This document shows positions 26,146 to 34,965 of a stretch of DNA of 64,000 bases, one piece after another. Location of the stretch: contig CP022585.1 of the NCBI GenBank assembly GCA_002243285.1, positions 3,398,641 to 3,462,640 of the forward strand, read 5' to 3'. Under the pieces are notes generated by a model that saw only the letters and a program-made list of their open reading frames with translations, did not search any database and was not told where the DNA came from. Every line of letters starts with the position of its first letter. Positions within the stretch are counted from its first letter, which is position 1. A program made the position numbers and the translations under genes. Source of the stretch: Candidatus Fluviicola riflensis. Lineage in GTDB: Bacteria; Bacteroidota; Bacteroidia; Flavobacteriales_D; Crocinitomicaceae.

Positions 26146-26730
26146 ATGAAACAGACAGTCACATATCTCCTTTTAGTTTTGGCAGTTGCGATGAATAGCT
26201 GCGGCACAGATGATACTCCTGTGAGTCACAAGGAGATTTTCGAGATCCGTACAATTGGAACGCTTTCTACCAGCGAGTATACCGTGAGTAAAATCATCAA
26301 ACTCAACGATCCCGGAGAATGGTACAAATGGGGTGATCGCAAGATTCTCATTAGCTGCAAAGCGAAAATAAAAGCCGGAGTAAACCTCAACAAGCTGAAA
26401 GCCGAAGATATCAAGATCACCGGTAAAAAGATCGAAATTCAATTGCCTCCGGCCGAAATTATTTCCTTTGAAATGAATCCCGAACAGATCAAAACCGAAA
26501 TGGTGGATGTAAGTGGTTTCAGAGGCGGATTTTCACAACAGGAAAAAAACAAGATTCTGCGGTTGGGCGAAAAATCGATCCGGGAAGATATGAAGCAACT
26601 CAATATTCTCAACGATGCCGAGACTAACGCTATCGTATTCCTCACAGATTTTTACAAGAATTTAGGATTTGAAGAAATAATCATTCATGGAACGAAAAAA
26701 GATAAGCGAACTAAGAACACTGATCGGTAG
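26146..26730 (+). CDS. DUF4230 lipoprotein (first of a tandem pair)
   Basis: The 194-residue protein has a lipoprotein signal ending AMNSCGTDD, with Cys19 as the lipidated residue. The domain runs from FEIRTIGTLSTSEYTVSKII to the C-terminal helix and carries the usual DUF4230 order: an early TxEY strand, a KILISCKAKIKAGVNLNKL strand pair, IEIQLPPAEIIS, and a long final helix. Its function is unknown. It overlaps the second DUF4230 gene by 44 bp, an unusually long overlap. Confidence 0.82.
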   Translation: MKQTVTYLLLVLAVAMNSCGTDDTPVSHKEIFEIRTIGTLSTSEYTVSKIIKLNDPGEWYKWGDRKILISCKAKIKAGVNLNKLKAEDIKITGKKIEIQLPPAEIISFEMNPEQIKTEMVDVSGFRGGFSQQEKNKILRLGEKSIREDMKQLNILNDAETNAIVFLTDFYKNLGFEEIIIHGTKKDKRTKNTDR

Positions 26731-27343
26731 GCTGTTAATCATCAGCGTAATCGTAGTGGTTGGGTATTTCCTTTACCAGCGTTTTTTCGGTGATAAAACA
26801 GGTTCCGGGTATACAATCGAAGATACACCGTTGCATGTGGAAGAAATCCGCAAGATCGTGGAATTGAACACCATCAAGTTTCGTGACGAAGTAGTGGTTG
26901 ATTCGTTGGAATTGTATAAAACCACAGCCGAGCAGATTCAGGGAAATCTGGAAAAACTGATGGATCCCGATCAGGCCAAACACGGTATTTCGAGCAGTAA
27001 TGTCAAGCGACGGCTCACAATGGTCGTAAAGGGTGAATTGCTCTACGGAATTGATCTCAAACGCAAAGATTTTACGGTCATTCCAAAAGACGGAAAACTG
27101 GTAATTAGCCTTCCTCATCCGGAATTGTTATCGATTAATCTCACACCCAAAAACACCGACATCTTTGTAGAAAACGGAACCTGGAAAGATTACGAACGTC
27201 AACTGTTAATACGCAAAGCACGCTCAAAAATGATTGCCACAGGCGAAAAATTGCGCCTGACGGAAAAAGCCAAAGCTCCGCTGGAACGCCTGCTGAAACA
27301 ATTGATCCGGTCGCAAATGCCGATTGTGATTGAGTATTATTGA
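26687..27343 (+). CDS. DUF4230 membrane-anchored protein (second of a tandem pair)
   Basis: This 218-residue protein has an N-terminal membrane helix (LLIISVIVVVGYFLYQRFF, residues 15-33). The DUF4230 domain follows, with RKIVELNTIKFRDEVVVD, LTMVVKGELLYGIDLKRKDF and KLVISLPHPELLSINL. It resembles its upstream neighbour in layout although the pair are divergent in sequence. Only one in-frame ATG gives a full domain, so the 44-bp overlap with the first gene seems real. The two may form a heterodimer across the envelope, one lipidated and one membrane-spanning; that is inference. Confidence 0.83.
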   Translation: MERKKISELRTLIGRLLIISVIVVVGYFLYQRFFGDKTGSGYTIEDTPLHVEEIRKIVELNTIKFRDEVVVDSLELYKTTAEQIQGNLEKLMDPDQAKHGISSSNVKRRLTMVVKGELLYGIDLKRKDFTVIPKDGKLVISLPHPELLSINLTPKNTDIFVENGTWKDYERQLLIRKARSKMIATGEKLRLTEKAKAPLERLLKQLIRSQMPIVIEYY

Positions 27344-27352
27344 TTTCGTGAT

Positions 27353-27661
27353 ATGAAACTCTCAAAGTTGTTTGGTCTGGCGTTGACCTGTTTTGTGATT
27401 GGTTTTGTCTCTTTCATGAGTTTATTGGGAATAGCAATGATTCAGCATTACCTTCACATAGGGATTCATCCACCACCTGAATGGAATGAGCATGGCTATC
27501 CCTTCACTTTTTATTATGAAACTACGTTTAACGACGATGGACTTGAAGGAGGAAACATAAAAAATTTTCTAGTGGATTTTCTGATTTACTTTTTGTTTTT
27601 CAGTTTGATCTTTATAGGATATAAATGGATTAAAAACAGAACAAAAAAAGGGTCACGATAA
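27353..27661 (+). CDS. Small two-helix membrane protein
   Basis: The 102-residue protein has a first hydrophobic segment (LFGLALTCFVIGFVSFMSLLGIAMI), a polar loop of about 45 residues with HIGIHPPPEWNEHGYPF, and a second membrane segment (FLVDFLIYFLFFSLIFIGYKWI). It lies 9 bp after the DUF4230 pair and is probably the last gene of that operon. I do not recognise a family. Its stop codon falls in the hairpin of the convergent metK terminator. Confidence 0.68.
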   Translation: MKLSKLFGLALTCFVIGFVSFMSLLGIAMIQHYLHIGIHPPPEWNEHGYPFTFYYETTFNDDGLEGGNIKNFLVDFLIYFLFFSLIFIGYKWIKNRTKKGSR

Positions 27662-27671
27662 ATCGTGACCC
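27643..27671 (-). terminator. Terminator of metK (minus strand)
   Basis: GGGTCACGAT (27650-27659) and ATCGTGACCC (27662-27671) form a perfect 10-bp stem with a 2-nt centre. Seven A at 27643-27649 become the T-run on the minus strand, so it serves metK. It overlaps the stop codon of the small membrane protein gene. Confidence 0.85.
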
Positions 27672-27693
27672 CACAAAAAGTTATAATTAAGGA

Positions 27694-28974
27694 TTATAAA
27701 CCGAAAGTCGATTTCACCTTGTCTGTATAATCTAATTTTTCCCAGGTAAACAATTCAACTTCTCTTGAAACAACTGTTCCATCCGGAGATTTGAACGTTT
27801 TGGTAACTACTTCGTTTTTACGGCCCATGTGACCGTAAGCAGCAGTTTCACTGTAGATCGGGTTACGCAATTTCAAACGTTGCTCAATCGCATACGGGCG
27901 TAAATCGAAGATCGCTTCTACTTTCTTGGCGATTTCACCATCCGTCATATTAACTTTCGCAGTTCCGTAAGTGTTTACAAACAATCCGCATGGTTTTGCC
28001 ACACCGATCGCGTAAGAAACCTGTACCAACACCTCATCACACAAACCGGCAGCAACCAGGTTTTTTGCAATGTGACGTGTGGCATAGGCAGCAGAACGGT
28101 CAACTTTAGAAGGATCTTTTCCGGAGAAAGCTCCACCACCGTGAGCACCTTTTCCACCGTAGGTATCAACGATGATTTTACGTCCTGTTAATCCTGTATC
28201 TCCATGAGGTCCGCCGATAACGAATTTCCCTGTTGGATTGATATGGTATGTGATCTGGTCGTTGAACAACGCCTGTAATTCCGGCTTCAATTTCGCTTTC
28301 ACACGCGGAATCACGATTGAAATGATATCTTCTTTGATCTTTGCCAACATCACAGGTTCGGTAGCAAAATCATCGTGTTGTGTAGAAACCACGATGCTGT
28401 CGATGCGTTGCGGAACGTTGTCATCAGAATATTCGATAGTCACCTGCGACTTTGCATCCGGACGAAGGTATCCGATTACGCTGGTTTCAGTATTGCGGAT
28501 CGCAGAAAGTTCCTGCAAAATTTTGTGCGCCAAATCCAACGCCAATGGCATGTAATTATCCGTTTCCTTGGTCGCATAACCAAACATCATTCCCTGGTCA
28601 CCTGCACCCTGCGCATTTGCCAACGTTTCAAAATCATTGTTTTCTGACTTGCGGTCAACACCCTGATTGATATCGTCAGACTGATCGTGGATCGCCGAAA
28701 GAATACCACATGAATTTGCTTCAAACATGTATTCCGACTTCGTGTAACCGATTTTACGGATCACTTCACGGGCAATGTTTTGTACATCCAAATAGGTATT
28801 TGTTTTTACCTCGCCGGCCAATACCACCTGACCCGTTGTTACCAATGTTTCGCACGCTACTTTTGATGTAGGGTCGAAAGCCATGAAGTTATCAATCAAC
28901 GCGTCAGAAATCTGATCCGCTACCTTATCCGGGTGTCCTTCAGAAACAGATTCTGAGGTAAACAAATATGACAT
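27694..28974 (-). CDS. metK: S-adenosylmethionine synthetase MetK
   Basis: The 426-residue protein has the family's strict motifs: [23 protein letters not shown] at the N-terminus, [16 protein letters not shown] (binding loop), [24 protein letters not shown] and [19 protein letters not shown] (phosphate and metal binding). It makes S-adenosylmethionine from methionine and ATP in the cytoplasm, with phosphate and diphosphate released. Its length is slightly above the E. coli enzyme (384), as in other Bacteroidota. It is monocistronic, ending at its own terminator. I saw no SAM riboswitch in the 129 bp upstream. Confidence 0.97.
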   Translation of the reverse strand: MSYLFTSESVSEGHPDKVADQISDALIDNFMAFDPTSKVACETLVTTGQVVLAGEVKTNTYLDVQNIAREVIRKIGYTKSEYMFEANSCGILSAIHDQSDDINQGVDRKSENNDFETLANAQGAGDQGMMFGYATKETDNYMPLALDLAHKILQELSAIRNTETSVIGYLRPDAKSQVTIEYSDDNVPQRIDSIVVSTQHDDFATEPVMLAKIKEDIISIVIPRVKAKLKPELQALFNDQITYHINPTGKFVIGGPHGDTGLTGRKIIVDTYGGKGAHGGGAFSGKDPSKVDRSAAYATRHIAKNLVAAGLCDEVLVQVSYAIGVAKPCGLFVNTYGTAKVNMTDGEIAKKVEAIFDLRPYAIEQRLKLRNPIYSETAAYGHMGRKNEVVTKTFKSPDGTVVSREVELFTWEKLDYTDKVKSTFGL

Positions 28975-29121
28975 AGTTCTGTATTAAAAAAATTGTGACG
29001 CGCGAAATTAGTGAAAAAAAAAGAATGGGAATCCAAAGCGATCAATATGTGAATACTTTACTCTCTTCCGTCAGGGTTTTTCAACCGGATATTTTCGGTA
29101 GTTTTGACCAGAATCGGTTCT

Positions 29122-29844
29122 ATGTTGTTCGCTGTAATCATATTATCCATTGTGCTTTTGGCAGCGCTCCTTTATATACTTCTTATTAGTATGAAGTTGC
29201 GCGAACTCACAAAACAACAGTCCGGACTTTCGGAACGCAACCAGGAACTCAACGCCATGATGCATTCCAGCGAATTGAAAGCCCTGCGCTACAAGCTCAA
29301 TCCGCACTTATTTAAAAACGCGCTCAATTCCATTCAATCGCATGCTTATCAGACCTATTATTCGATGGATAAACTCTCGGGCGTTTTGGATTACATCTTA
29401 TATGACAGCGATCAGCCCCTTGTTTCCCTGCAGGAAGAAATGGATTTCGCAGCTAATTTCATTGAGATCAACCGGTTGAAACTAAGTCCGCTGTTTGATT
29501 TACGCGTTCGCAATACCATTGAAAAATCGCAGGGTGATTGGGCTGAACTGAAAATCATGCCACTGGTAACCGTCGATCTCATTGAAAATGCGTTTAAGCA
29601 CACAGATTTCCAGAAAACGGAATCGTTTATTTCCATCAGTTTTCAATTGGAAAAAGGCTGGTTTCAACTCGAAGTGAGCAACCGCGTGAGTGAAAAACCG
29701 CCGCTTCGCAAGAAAAACAGCGGATTGGGATTAAAAAATCTCGAAGAACGACTCAAAATCGCTTATCCGGAACGGTATAAATTGTTGGTGATTTCAGAAG
29801 GCTCTGTGTTTCGCACCCAGCTAAAACTACAGCTGCATGACTAA
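29122..29844 (+). CDS. LytS-type sensor histidine kinase (His_kinase family), short
   Basis: The ATG at 29122 is chosen over a TTG at 29104, which falls inside a TAGTTTTG -7-like box (29099-29106). The 240-residue protein has one N-terminal membrane helix (MLFAVIILSIVLLAALLYILLI), a short coiled coil, and the His_kinase domain with LKALRYKLNPHLFKNALNSIQ; His62 is the predicted phosphorylation site. A reduced ATP-binding domain (LIENAFKHTDF, GLGLKNLEERLKIAYP) follows. No sensor domain of any size is present, so the signal must come through the membrane helix or a partner. It overlaps the LytTR regulator gene by 8 bp, and together they form a two-component pair. Confidence 0.92.
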   Translation: MLFAVIILSIVLLAALLYILLISMKLRELTKQQSGLSERNQELNAMMHSSELKALRYKLNPHLFKNALNSIQSHAYQTYYSMDKLSGVLDYILYDSDQPLVSLQEEMDFAANFIEINRLKLSPLFDLRVRNTIEKSQGDWAELKIMPLVTVDLIENAFKHTDFQKTESFISISFQLEKGWFQLEVSNRVSEKPPLRKKNSGLGLKNLEERLKIAYPERYKLLVISEGSVFRTQLKLQLHD

Positions 29845-30568
29845 AGTGTATCGTTGTATCCTGATCGATGACGAATTACTGGCGCTGGCTTATCTGCGCA
29901 CGATGTGTGAAGCCATTCCGAACATAGAAGTGGTACGCGCTTACGACAATCCAGTCATTTTTTTAAACGACTTACCCGATTTGGCGGTCGATTTTTGCAT
30001 TTCAGATATCGTGATGCCTTCGCTTACAGGGCTCGATCTGGCGATGCAGCTCAACCATTTACCGGTGATTTTCACCACAGCTCATAATGAATATGCGGCC
30101 GATGCGTTCGATATTGATGCGGTTGATTATTTGCGGAAACCGGTTCAAAAGGAACGACTGGAAAAAGCAATCGAAAAAGTGGTGCAAATTCTGCGTCAGC
30201 GCGCTGCAAAACCGGTTGTGCTGAATGTTACCACTTCGAAAGGAAAAATGCGGTTGATTTCTGATCAGATTGTGGCTGTTTCGTCTGAAACACTTGACCG
30301 GCGCGATAAACTGGCAACGCTTTCAACCGGCGAGGAATGGATCATCAAAAACACATCGTTTGAACAATTGCTCAACCTGCTTCCCCACGAACAGTTTTGC
30401 CGTATTTCCAAAAGCGAAGTTATTGGTTTGTCGTTTGTAACTGGCTATACAGGCGAAACGATCTTTACTTCGTTTAAATCCAAAAACGGAAATTTGCGCA
30501 ACTTTACCCTGAGCGACAATTACCGGAAAGAGTTCCTTGAAAAACTCTCTCGCAAGTTCGGTACATGA
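29837..30568 (+). CDS. LytTR-family response regulator
   Basis: This 243-residue regulator has a receiver domain (ILIDDELLALAYLRTM) with phospho-acceptor Asp57 in CISDIVMPSLTG, the conserved Thr in VIFTTAHNEYAADAFDID, and Lys in DYLRKPVQKE. A LytTR DNA-binding domain follows (about residues 137-240, with EEWIIKNTSFEQLLNLLP and FCRISKSEVIGLSFV). In this family phosphorylation drives dimerisation and binding to paired direct repeats upstream of target genes. Target sites cannot be identified here. It is coupled to the upstream LytS-type kinase gene. Confidence 0.92.
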   Translation: MTKVYRCILIDDELLALAYLRTMCEAIPNIEVVRAYDNPVIFLNDLPDLAVDFCISDIVMPSLTGLDLAMQLNHLPVIFTTAHNEYAADAFDIDAVDYLRKPVQKERLEKAIEKVVQILRQRAAKPVVLNVTTSKGKMRLISDQIVAVSSETLDRRDKLATLSTGEEWIIKNTSFEQLLNLLPHEQFCRISKSEVIGLSFVTGYTGETIFTSFKSKNGNLRNFTLSDNYRKEFLEKLSRKFGT

Positions 30569-30643
30569 ATTAGCCTTTTCATTACATTCTTTTATCGGGC
30601 TACGCAATGCGGTGAAACAACGGCTTACTTTTGCGCTAAAGTT

Positions 30644-30806
30644 AGAAGCTGTTAAGGATTTATTGGTTAGAAATACTTGTAATTATTTTTTGTTCAGGCA
30701 AGGCGCCTTTTGAGAGACATACCCGAAGGTATGCCTAAGAAAGGCAACGATGGATGGGGAAAAAAGAAAACAAGTAAAATAATTGAATGAATTCTTAACA
30801 GCTTCT
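30644..30806. repeat. 163-bp imperfect palindromic element with conserved outer arms
   Basis: The outer arms AGAAGCTGTTAAGGATT (30644-30660) and AATTCTTAACAGCTTCT (30790-30806) are inverted repeats with one mismatch over 17 bp. Inside lies the hairpin CATACC-CGAA-GGTATG near 30718-30733 and flanking GCCTTT/AAAGGC pairs. It sits between the regulator gene and the antiporter gene. It may fold into a long branched RNA or be a mobile palindromic element. Confidence 0.75.
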
Positions 30807-30822
30807 TAGAGAAGCTGTCGCC

Positions 30823-33105
30823 ATGAAAAACATTAAAAACCTGCTTTTTTACGTCCTCACGATCGGTGGTTTTTCCACGTTGATTTTCGGAATTATTACC
30901 TGGGGACAAGTGCTTGAGGCACGTAAAAGTATTACCAACGGACACCACAAAGTTACTGCCTCAACGTGGGACCAATTCACGGACACGCTTTTCAACAATC
31001 TCACCCATCCGCTGGCAAATCTTTTGCTTCAAATCATCACTATCATTGTGGTAGCTCGTATTTTCGGTTTTTTCTGCCGGAAAATCGGTCAACCGGCGGT
31101 TATCGGTGAAATCATTGCGGGAATTGTACTCGGGCCATCCCTCATCGGGCTTTATTTCCCTGATTTTTCAGCATTCCTGTTTCCTTCCAAAGCATCGCTT
31201 GATAATTTGCAATTCCTGAGCCAGATCGGATTGATCCTGTTCATGTTTGTGGTGGGAATGGAATTGGACCTGAATACAATCCGCAAGAAAGCCAACGACG
31301 CTGTAGTCATTAGTCATGCCAGTATTATTTTTCCCTTCACGCTGGGTGTTGGACTTGCTTACTTTGTATACGATGTGTTTGCACCGGAAGGCACCAATTT
31401 TCTGTCTTTTGCCTTGTTCATCGGGATCGCCATGAGCATTACCGCTTTTCCGGTGTTGGCGCGCATAGTGCAGGAACGCGGACTCACAAAAACCAAACTC
31501 GGTGCAATTGTCATTACCTGCGCCGCCGCCGATGATATTACGGCTTGGTGTATTCTTGCAGCCGTCATCGCAATCGTAAAAGCAGGTTCATTTCTGAGCG
31601 CTTTGTATATCATACTCGCAGCAGTTCTTTACGTTTTCATCATGTTAAAACTAGTAAGGCCTTTTCTAAAACGATTGGGGGAAAAATATTCCAGCAAGGA
31701 AAGCCTTAGTAAACCGGTAGTCGCAATCTTCTTCATAACACTTATCGTTTCCTCTTATTTAAGTGAAATCATTGGAATTCACGCCTTATTCGGAGCGTTT
31801 CTGGCCGGTGTGATCATGCCGTCGAGCTTGAGTTTTCGAACTATTTTCATTGAGAAGATTGAAGATGTTGCACTCGTATTATTATTGCCGTTATTCTTCG
31901 TTTCCACGGGATTACGCACTCACATCGACTTACTGAACGACTGGTCATTGTGGGGAATCGCTGCTATCATCATCGCTGTTGCCGTAATCGGTAAATTTCT
32001 CGGCTCGGCACTGGCAGCGAGATTTGTAGGTCAATCGTGGCGCGAAAGCCTGATCATAGGCGCGTTGATGAACACCCGCGGATTGATGGAATTGGTGGTA
32101 CTCAACATCGGTTATGATCTCGGCGTATTATCGGATGAAATCTTCACTATGCTGGTGTTGATGGCGCTTGTAACCACGTTTATGACCGGCCCATTGCTGG
32201 ATCTGATTAATTGGCTGATGCCGGAAAAAGACAACCAACTCGAACAGCAGGCAAGCGCTAATTCAACCAAATACACGATTCTCGTTTCTTTCGGAAGTCC
32301 TGAGCGCGGTCGAACATTGTTGCGCCTGGCCAATAGTTTTATCCGCAAATCGCTGGACAATGCCGGAGTGACTGCATTGCATGTTTCCCCAAGTAATGAT
32401 CTCAATCAGTTCAACGCCGAAGAATACGAACGCGATAGTTTCAAACTTGTTAAATCGGAAGCGCGACGTTTGCAATTACCGGTTGTTACTTTGTTTAGAC
32501 CTACCGTCGACATCGACAAAGAAATCACCGATACTGCCAATGCAGGTAATTTTGATTTACTGATGATCGGGATTGGACGATCAGTATTTGAAGGTTCGTT
32601 GCTGGGCCGTGTGCTTGGTTTTACCACCAAACTGATTAATCCTGAACGGCTTTACGAAACCATTACCGGAAAAGAACCGCTGTTTGAAAACACGGTATTC
32701 GACGACCGCACCCGACAAATTATCAAAGGGTCGAAAATTCCCGTAGGCATTGTAATCGATAAAGACCTGGAGAAAGTCGAAAATATTTTCCTGCCCATTT
32801 TCTCGATCCATGACAGCTTCCTGTTGGTTTATGCCCAGAAACTGATTCACCACAGCGACGCACGCATCAGCATTCTCGATGCAGCGGGAATCATCAAACA
32901 ACATCCTGAAATCAAGGAAACCATTCGTTCCATTGAACAGGTGGCGCCCAACCACATTGTACTCCACACCGAGCGCAAACTCGAAAAGGAATTCATGCAG
33001 CAACAGGATTTGATGATCATCAGTCACGACAGCTGGCGCAAAGCCGTGGAAACACAAAGTATCTGGTTGACGAATACGCCTTCGGTGTTGATTATTAAAC
33101 CGTAA
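30823..33105 (+). CDS. CPA2-type cation:proton antiporter with C-terminal USP-like domains
   Basis: The 760-residue protein has about 13 membrane helices. The first lies near residue 15, followed after a loop by the antiporter core with RIFGFFCRKIGQPAVIGEIIAGIVLGPSLIG, AMSITAFPVLARIVQERGL and ITCAAADDITAWCILAAVIA. The paired acidic residues of AADDITAW are the ion-binding site of CPA2 antiporters. LEDVALVLLLPLFFVSTGLRT-like sequence closes the core. The C-terminal 270 cytoplasmic residues form two alpha/beta modules resembling universal stress protein folds (YTILVSFGSPERG, LLMIGIGRSV). It likely exchanges Na+ or K+ for protons. It stands alone after the palindromic element at 30644-30806. Confidence 0.9.
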   Translation: MKNIKNLLFYVLTIGGFSTLIFGIITWGQVLEARKSITNGHHKVTASTWDQFTDTLFNNLTHPLANLLLQIITIIVVARIFGFFCRKIGQPAVIGEIIAGIVLGPSLIGLYFPDFSAFLFPSKASLDNLQFLSQIGLILFMFVVGMELDLNTIRKKANDAVVISHASIIFPFTLGVGLAYFVYDVFAPEGTNFLSFALFIGIAMSITAFPVLARIVQERGLTKTKLGAIVITCAAADDITAWCILAAVIAIVKAGSFLSALYIILAAVLYVFIMLKLVRPFLKRLGEKYSSKESLSKPVVAIFFITLIVSSYLSEIIGIHALFGAFLAGVIMPSSLSFRTIFIEKIEDVALVLLLPLFFVSTGLRTHIDLLNDWSLWGIAAIIIAVAVIGKFLGSALAARFVGQSWRESLIIGALMNTRGLMELVVLNIGYDLGVLSDEIFTMLVLMALVTTFMTGPLLDLINWLMPEKDNQLEQQASANSTKYTILVSFGSPERGRTLLRLANSFIRKSLDNAGVTALHVSPSNDLNQFNAEEYERDSFKLVKSEARRLQLPVVTLFRPTVDIDKEITDTANAGNFDLLMIGIGRSVFEGSLLGRVLGFTTKLINPERLYETITGKEPLFENTVFDDRTRQIIKGSKIPVGIVIDKDLEKVENIFLPIFSIHDSFLLVYAQKLIHHSDARISILDAAGIIKQHPEIKETIRSIEQVAPNHIVLHTERKLEKEFMQQQDLMIISHDSWRKAVETQSIWLTNTPSVLIIKP

Positions 33106-33116
33106 ATTTTAATTTC

Positions 33117-33147
33117 AACCACATAGAACACATAGGTAACATAGATT
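33117..33147. repeat. Repeat arm AACCACATAG (left)
   Basis: AACCACATAG is followed by further CACATAG/ACATAG units. The reverse complement of its first 10 nt, CTATGTGGTT, lies at 33698-33707. The two arms bracket the gene at 33162-33590. Confidence 0.5.
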
Positions 33148-33161
33148 GATGTTGTAACGGT

Positions 33162-33590
33162 TCATATTGATTTAACAATCCCGAAAATCCCGGGTTTCAA
33201 TTCTGTTTTCGTTAATTGATCATCTGTGTAATAATGTATTTCGGGGCTAAATTGAATTCGTTTGAAATCAAATTTTTCTTTCTCTAACAACTCACGGAAG
33301 ACCTGGAAACGTTGTTCTCCAAGTTCTTTACTCTCACCTGGCAATTGACACAAGGAAAACTCGATAATCAATGTCGGATATTTGTCCAATGCATCCTCTA
33401 GGATTTTTGCTTCGAAATTTAGAATGGTAGTTGCATCACCTTCTTGGAAGTAAGCTGAATTATCAAATTTGCAGTGATAATTAAGGGTTGATCTCTGAAA
33501 AGTGCTGGAATCAGGCATTCTCGGTTGACCTTGAATCATTCCGCAACAAAAAAATAGCAACAGAAGCAATTGACTCTTCATCATTTTCAA
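33162..33590 (-). CDS. Small secreted protein of unknown function (142 residues)
   Basis: The protein begins with a signal peptide (MKSQLLLLLFFCCGMIQGQ after a 3-residue extension). The mature 115 residues contain NYHCKFDNSAYFQEGDATTI, the helix AKILEDALDKYPTLIIEFSLC, and a helix rich in Glu, Arg and Phe (LGEQRFQVFRELLEKEKFDFKR). The strand-helix-strand pattern with PTLIIEFSLCQLPGESKELGEQR resembles an OmpA-like peptidoglycan-binding fold, but the key motif is not convincing. No family is recognised. It is bracketed by a short inverted CCACATAG repeat and is AT-rich relative to its neighbours. Confidence 0.65.
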   Translation of the reverse strand: MKMMKSQLLLLLFFCCGMIQGQPRMPDSSTFQRSTLNYHCKFDNSAYFQEGDATTILNFEAKILEDALDKYPTLIIEFSLCQLPGESKELGEQRFQVFRELLEKEKFDFKRIQFSPEIHYYTDDQLTKTELKPGIFGIVKSI

Positions 33591-33690
33591 TATATACTTT
33601 TATTTGAATGTTAACTTTCGTGAAAAGTCACTTAAAATATCCTAGCTGATAAACGAAATTGACCAGCTAAAAAACTATTTAACTCAAAAA

Positions 33691-33707
33691 CGTGTCCCTA
33701 TGTGGTT
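33691..33707. repeat. Repeat arm CTATGTGGTT (right)
   Basis: CTATGTGGTT at 33698-33707 is the reverse complement of the arm at 33117-33126. A preceding CGTGTCC keeps loose complementarity. Confidence 0.45.
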
Positions 33708-33710
33708 AAT

Positions 33711-34526
33711 TCAATGGTGATTCTCCAGAAACGGGCTATACCGCATGATCGCATGGTTTTCCACCAACAATTTCTCCGCGCACGTCCCATCTGAAAACGT
33801 ACACACCTGCACAATGCGGTTGTGGCGCGAATATCCACCCCAGAATTGCTGGTTCATTTGGTGGTCGCGTTCTTCAATGTGAAAAATGGTTTCCAATGGT
33901 TTATTCGATTTCAGTGATCCGTTGAGATGCGTTTCGTCGAGCCAGAGGGAAATCGTGAACGAATCATCGGTGTCGTTGCGCACCTGTAAATCAATGTAAT
34001 TGTATGAAAGTGTGGCTCCCGCACCAAAAGGTACATTTCTGTTGACATCCGGGAAAACATCGTAGCCGTGGCGGTAACGTTCGGTAATAGTCAGCGGACT
34101 GTGCGCAAACAGCCAGAAAAGCAGGTTTCCCAGTTGACATAAACCGCCGCCGATTCCGGTTTGGATGGTCCCGTTTTGCAACACCAATCCTTCCAGGTAA
34201 CCTTTTCGGGCGGTTGGCCGGCCAACCAGCTTCCAGAGTGAAAATGTTTCTCCGGGTTTGATCACAAGGTTATTAATTGGTTGAATAGCGAGGCGCAGGT
34301 TGGTGCGTTTGTTTTCCTGCAGGTACATTTCCACGTCTTTCAGCGGACGTAAAATCATCGAACGGTGCGATTTCACTTCAAACCAATCGGTTGTGATGGT
34401 TTTTGAGGATGCCCAGATTTGTTTTTCGCTGATCCATTTCCATCGCCGTTTCAGGATGAAGTATTCTTTTCCGAAAAAGCGTCGCCATTTTCCGCGATGC
34501 TGAGGTGTTGGAAGCTGATGCATCAT
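33711..34526 (-). CDS. VanW family protein
   Basis: This 271-residue protein carries the VanW core: LVIKPGETFSLWKLVGRPTARKGYLEG, IQTGIGGGLCQLGNLLFWLFAHSPL and ITERYRHGYDVFPD (with the conserved GGGLCQ). VanW was first seen in some vancomycin-resistance clusters. The wider family occurs in many bacteria without any link to resistance, and its function is unknown. No vanR/S/H/A genes are here, so the name should not be read as a resistance call. There is no signal peptide. It overlaps the MmcQ/YjbR gene by 4 bp, and the two are probably co-transcribed. Confidence 0.9.
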   Translation of the reverse strand: MMHQLPTPQHRGKWRRFFGKEYFILKRRWKWISEKQIWASSKTITTDWFEVKSHRSMILRPLKDVEMYLQENKRTNLRLAIQPINNLVIKPGETFSLWKLVGRPTARKGYLEGLVLQNGTIQTGIGGGLCQLGNLLFWLFAHSPLTITERYRHGYDVFPDVNRNVPFGAGATLSYNYIDLQVRNDTDDSFTISLWLDETHLNGSLKSNKPLETIFHIEERDHQMNQQFWGGYSRHNRIVQVCTFSDGTCAEKLLVENHAIMRYSPFLENHH

Positions 34527-34861
34527 TGATTGTAGATTTCAGCCAACTTCTTCGGAGCCACATTGCAATACGAAGTTTTGAGAATGTCCTGCACAAAATC
34601 GGCATCTACAGCACTGAGTTTTACAATTGTCCAGCCCTGTAATCCCCATTTATTGGGAACCGGATAACAAACTGTTTTGTCAAACGCGCTGAAAACCGAT
34701 TGCTGAACAGGCGTTAGTTTCACTACCAAGTGATCTTCCGCCGAATTATAAGTCGCGAAAATTTTTCCTTTCACCCGGAAAGATGTTTTTTCAAAGTGCG
34801 GTTCTTCGCTGCTTTCAGCAAAAGACAATCCCAGTTCACGTAATTTTTCAAGGGTCACCAT
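34523..34861 (-). CDS. MmcQ/YjbR family protein
   Basis: The 112-residue protein follows the MmcQ/YjbR pattern: MVTLEKLRELGLSFAESSEEPHFEKTSFRV-like N-terminus, GKIFATYNSAEDHLVVKLTP, a central YPVPNKWGLQGWTIVKL, and the final helix VQDILKTSYCNVAPKKL. The fold is a CyaY-like sandwich, and DNA binding has been suggested for some members. Its function here is unknown. It is the upstream gene of a two-gene operon with VanW (4-bp overlap). Confidence 0.87.
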   Translation of the reverse strand: MVTLEKLRELGLSFAESSEEPHFEKTSFRVKGKIFATYNSAEDHLVVKLTPVQQSVFSAFDKTVCYPVPNKWGLQGWTIVKLSAVDADFVQDILKTSYCNVAPKKLAEIYNQ

Positions 34862-34965
34862 GGCGGCTTTTTTAAAATCGGTTCAAAATACTGTTTTTTC
34901 AGTGCATTTGTAACGAATTAACTAGTAGTTTTTAGTAATTACAAGTAGCTTTGAAAAAAAAACAC

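Noticed and set aside
28975..29103. SAM riboswitch upstream of metK
   Set aside because: The 129-bp upstream region shows no recognisable SAM-binding helix pattern.
33711..34526. Vancomycin-resistance interpretation of the VanW protein
   Set aside because: None of the essential van genes (ligase, dehydrogenase, dipeptidase, two-component pair) is present, and VanW-family proteins are common without resistance.
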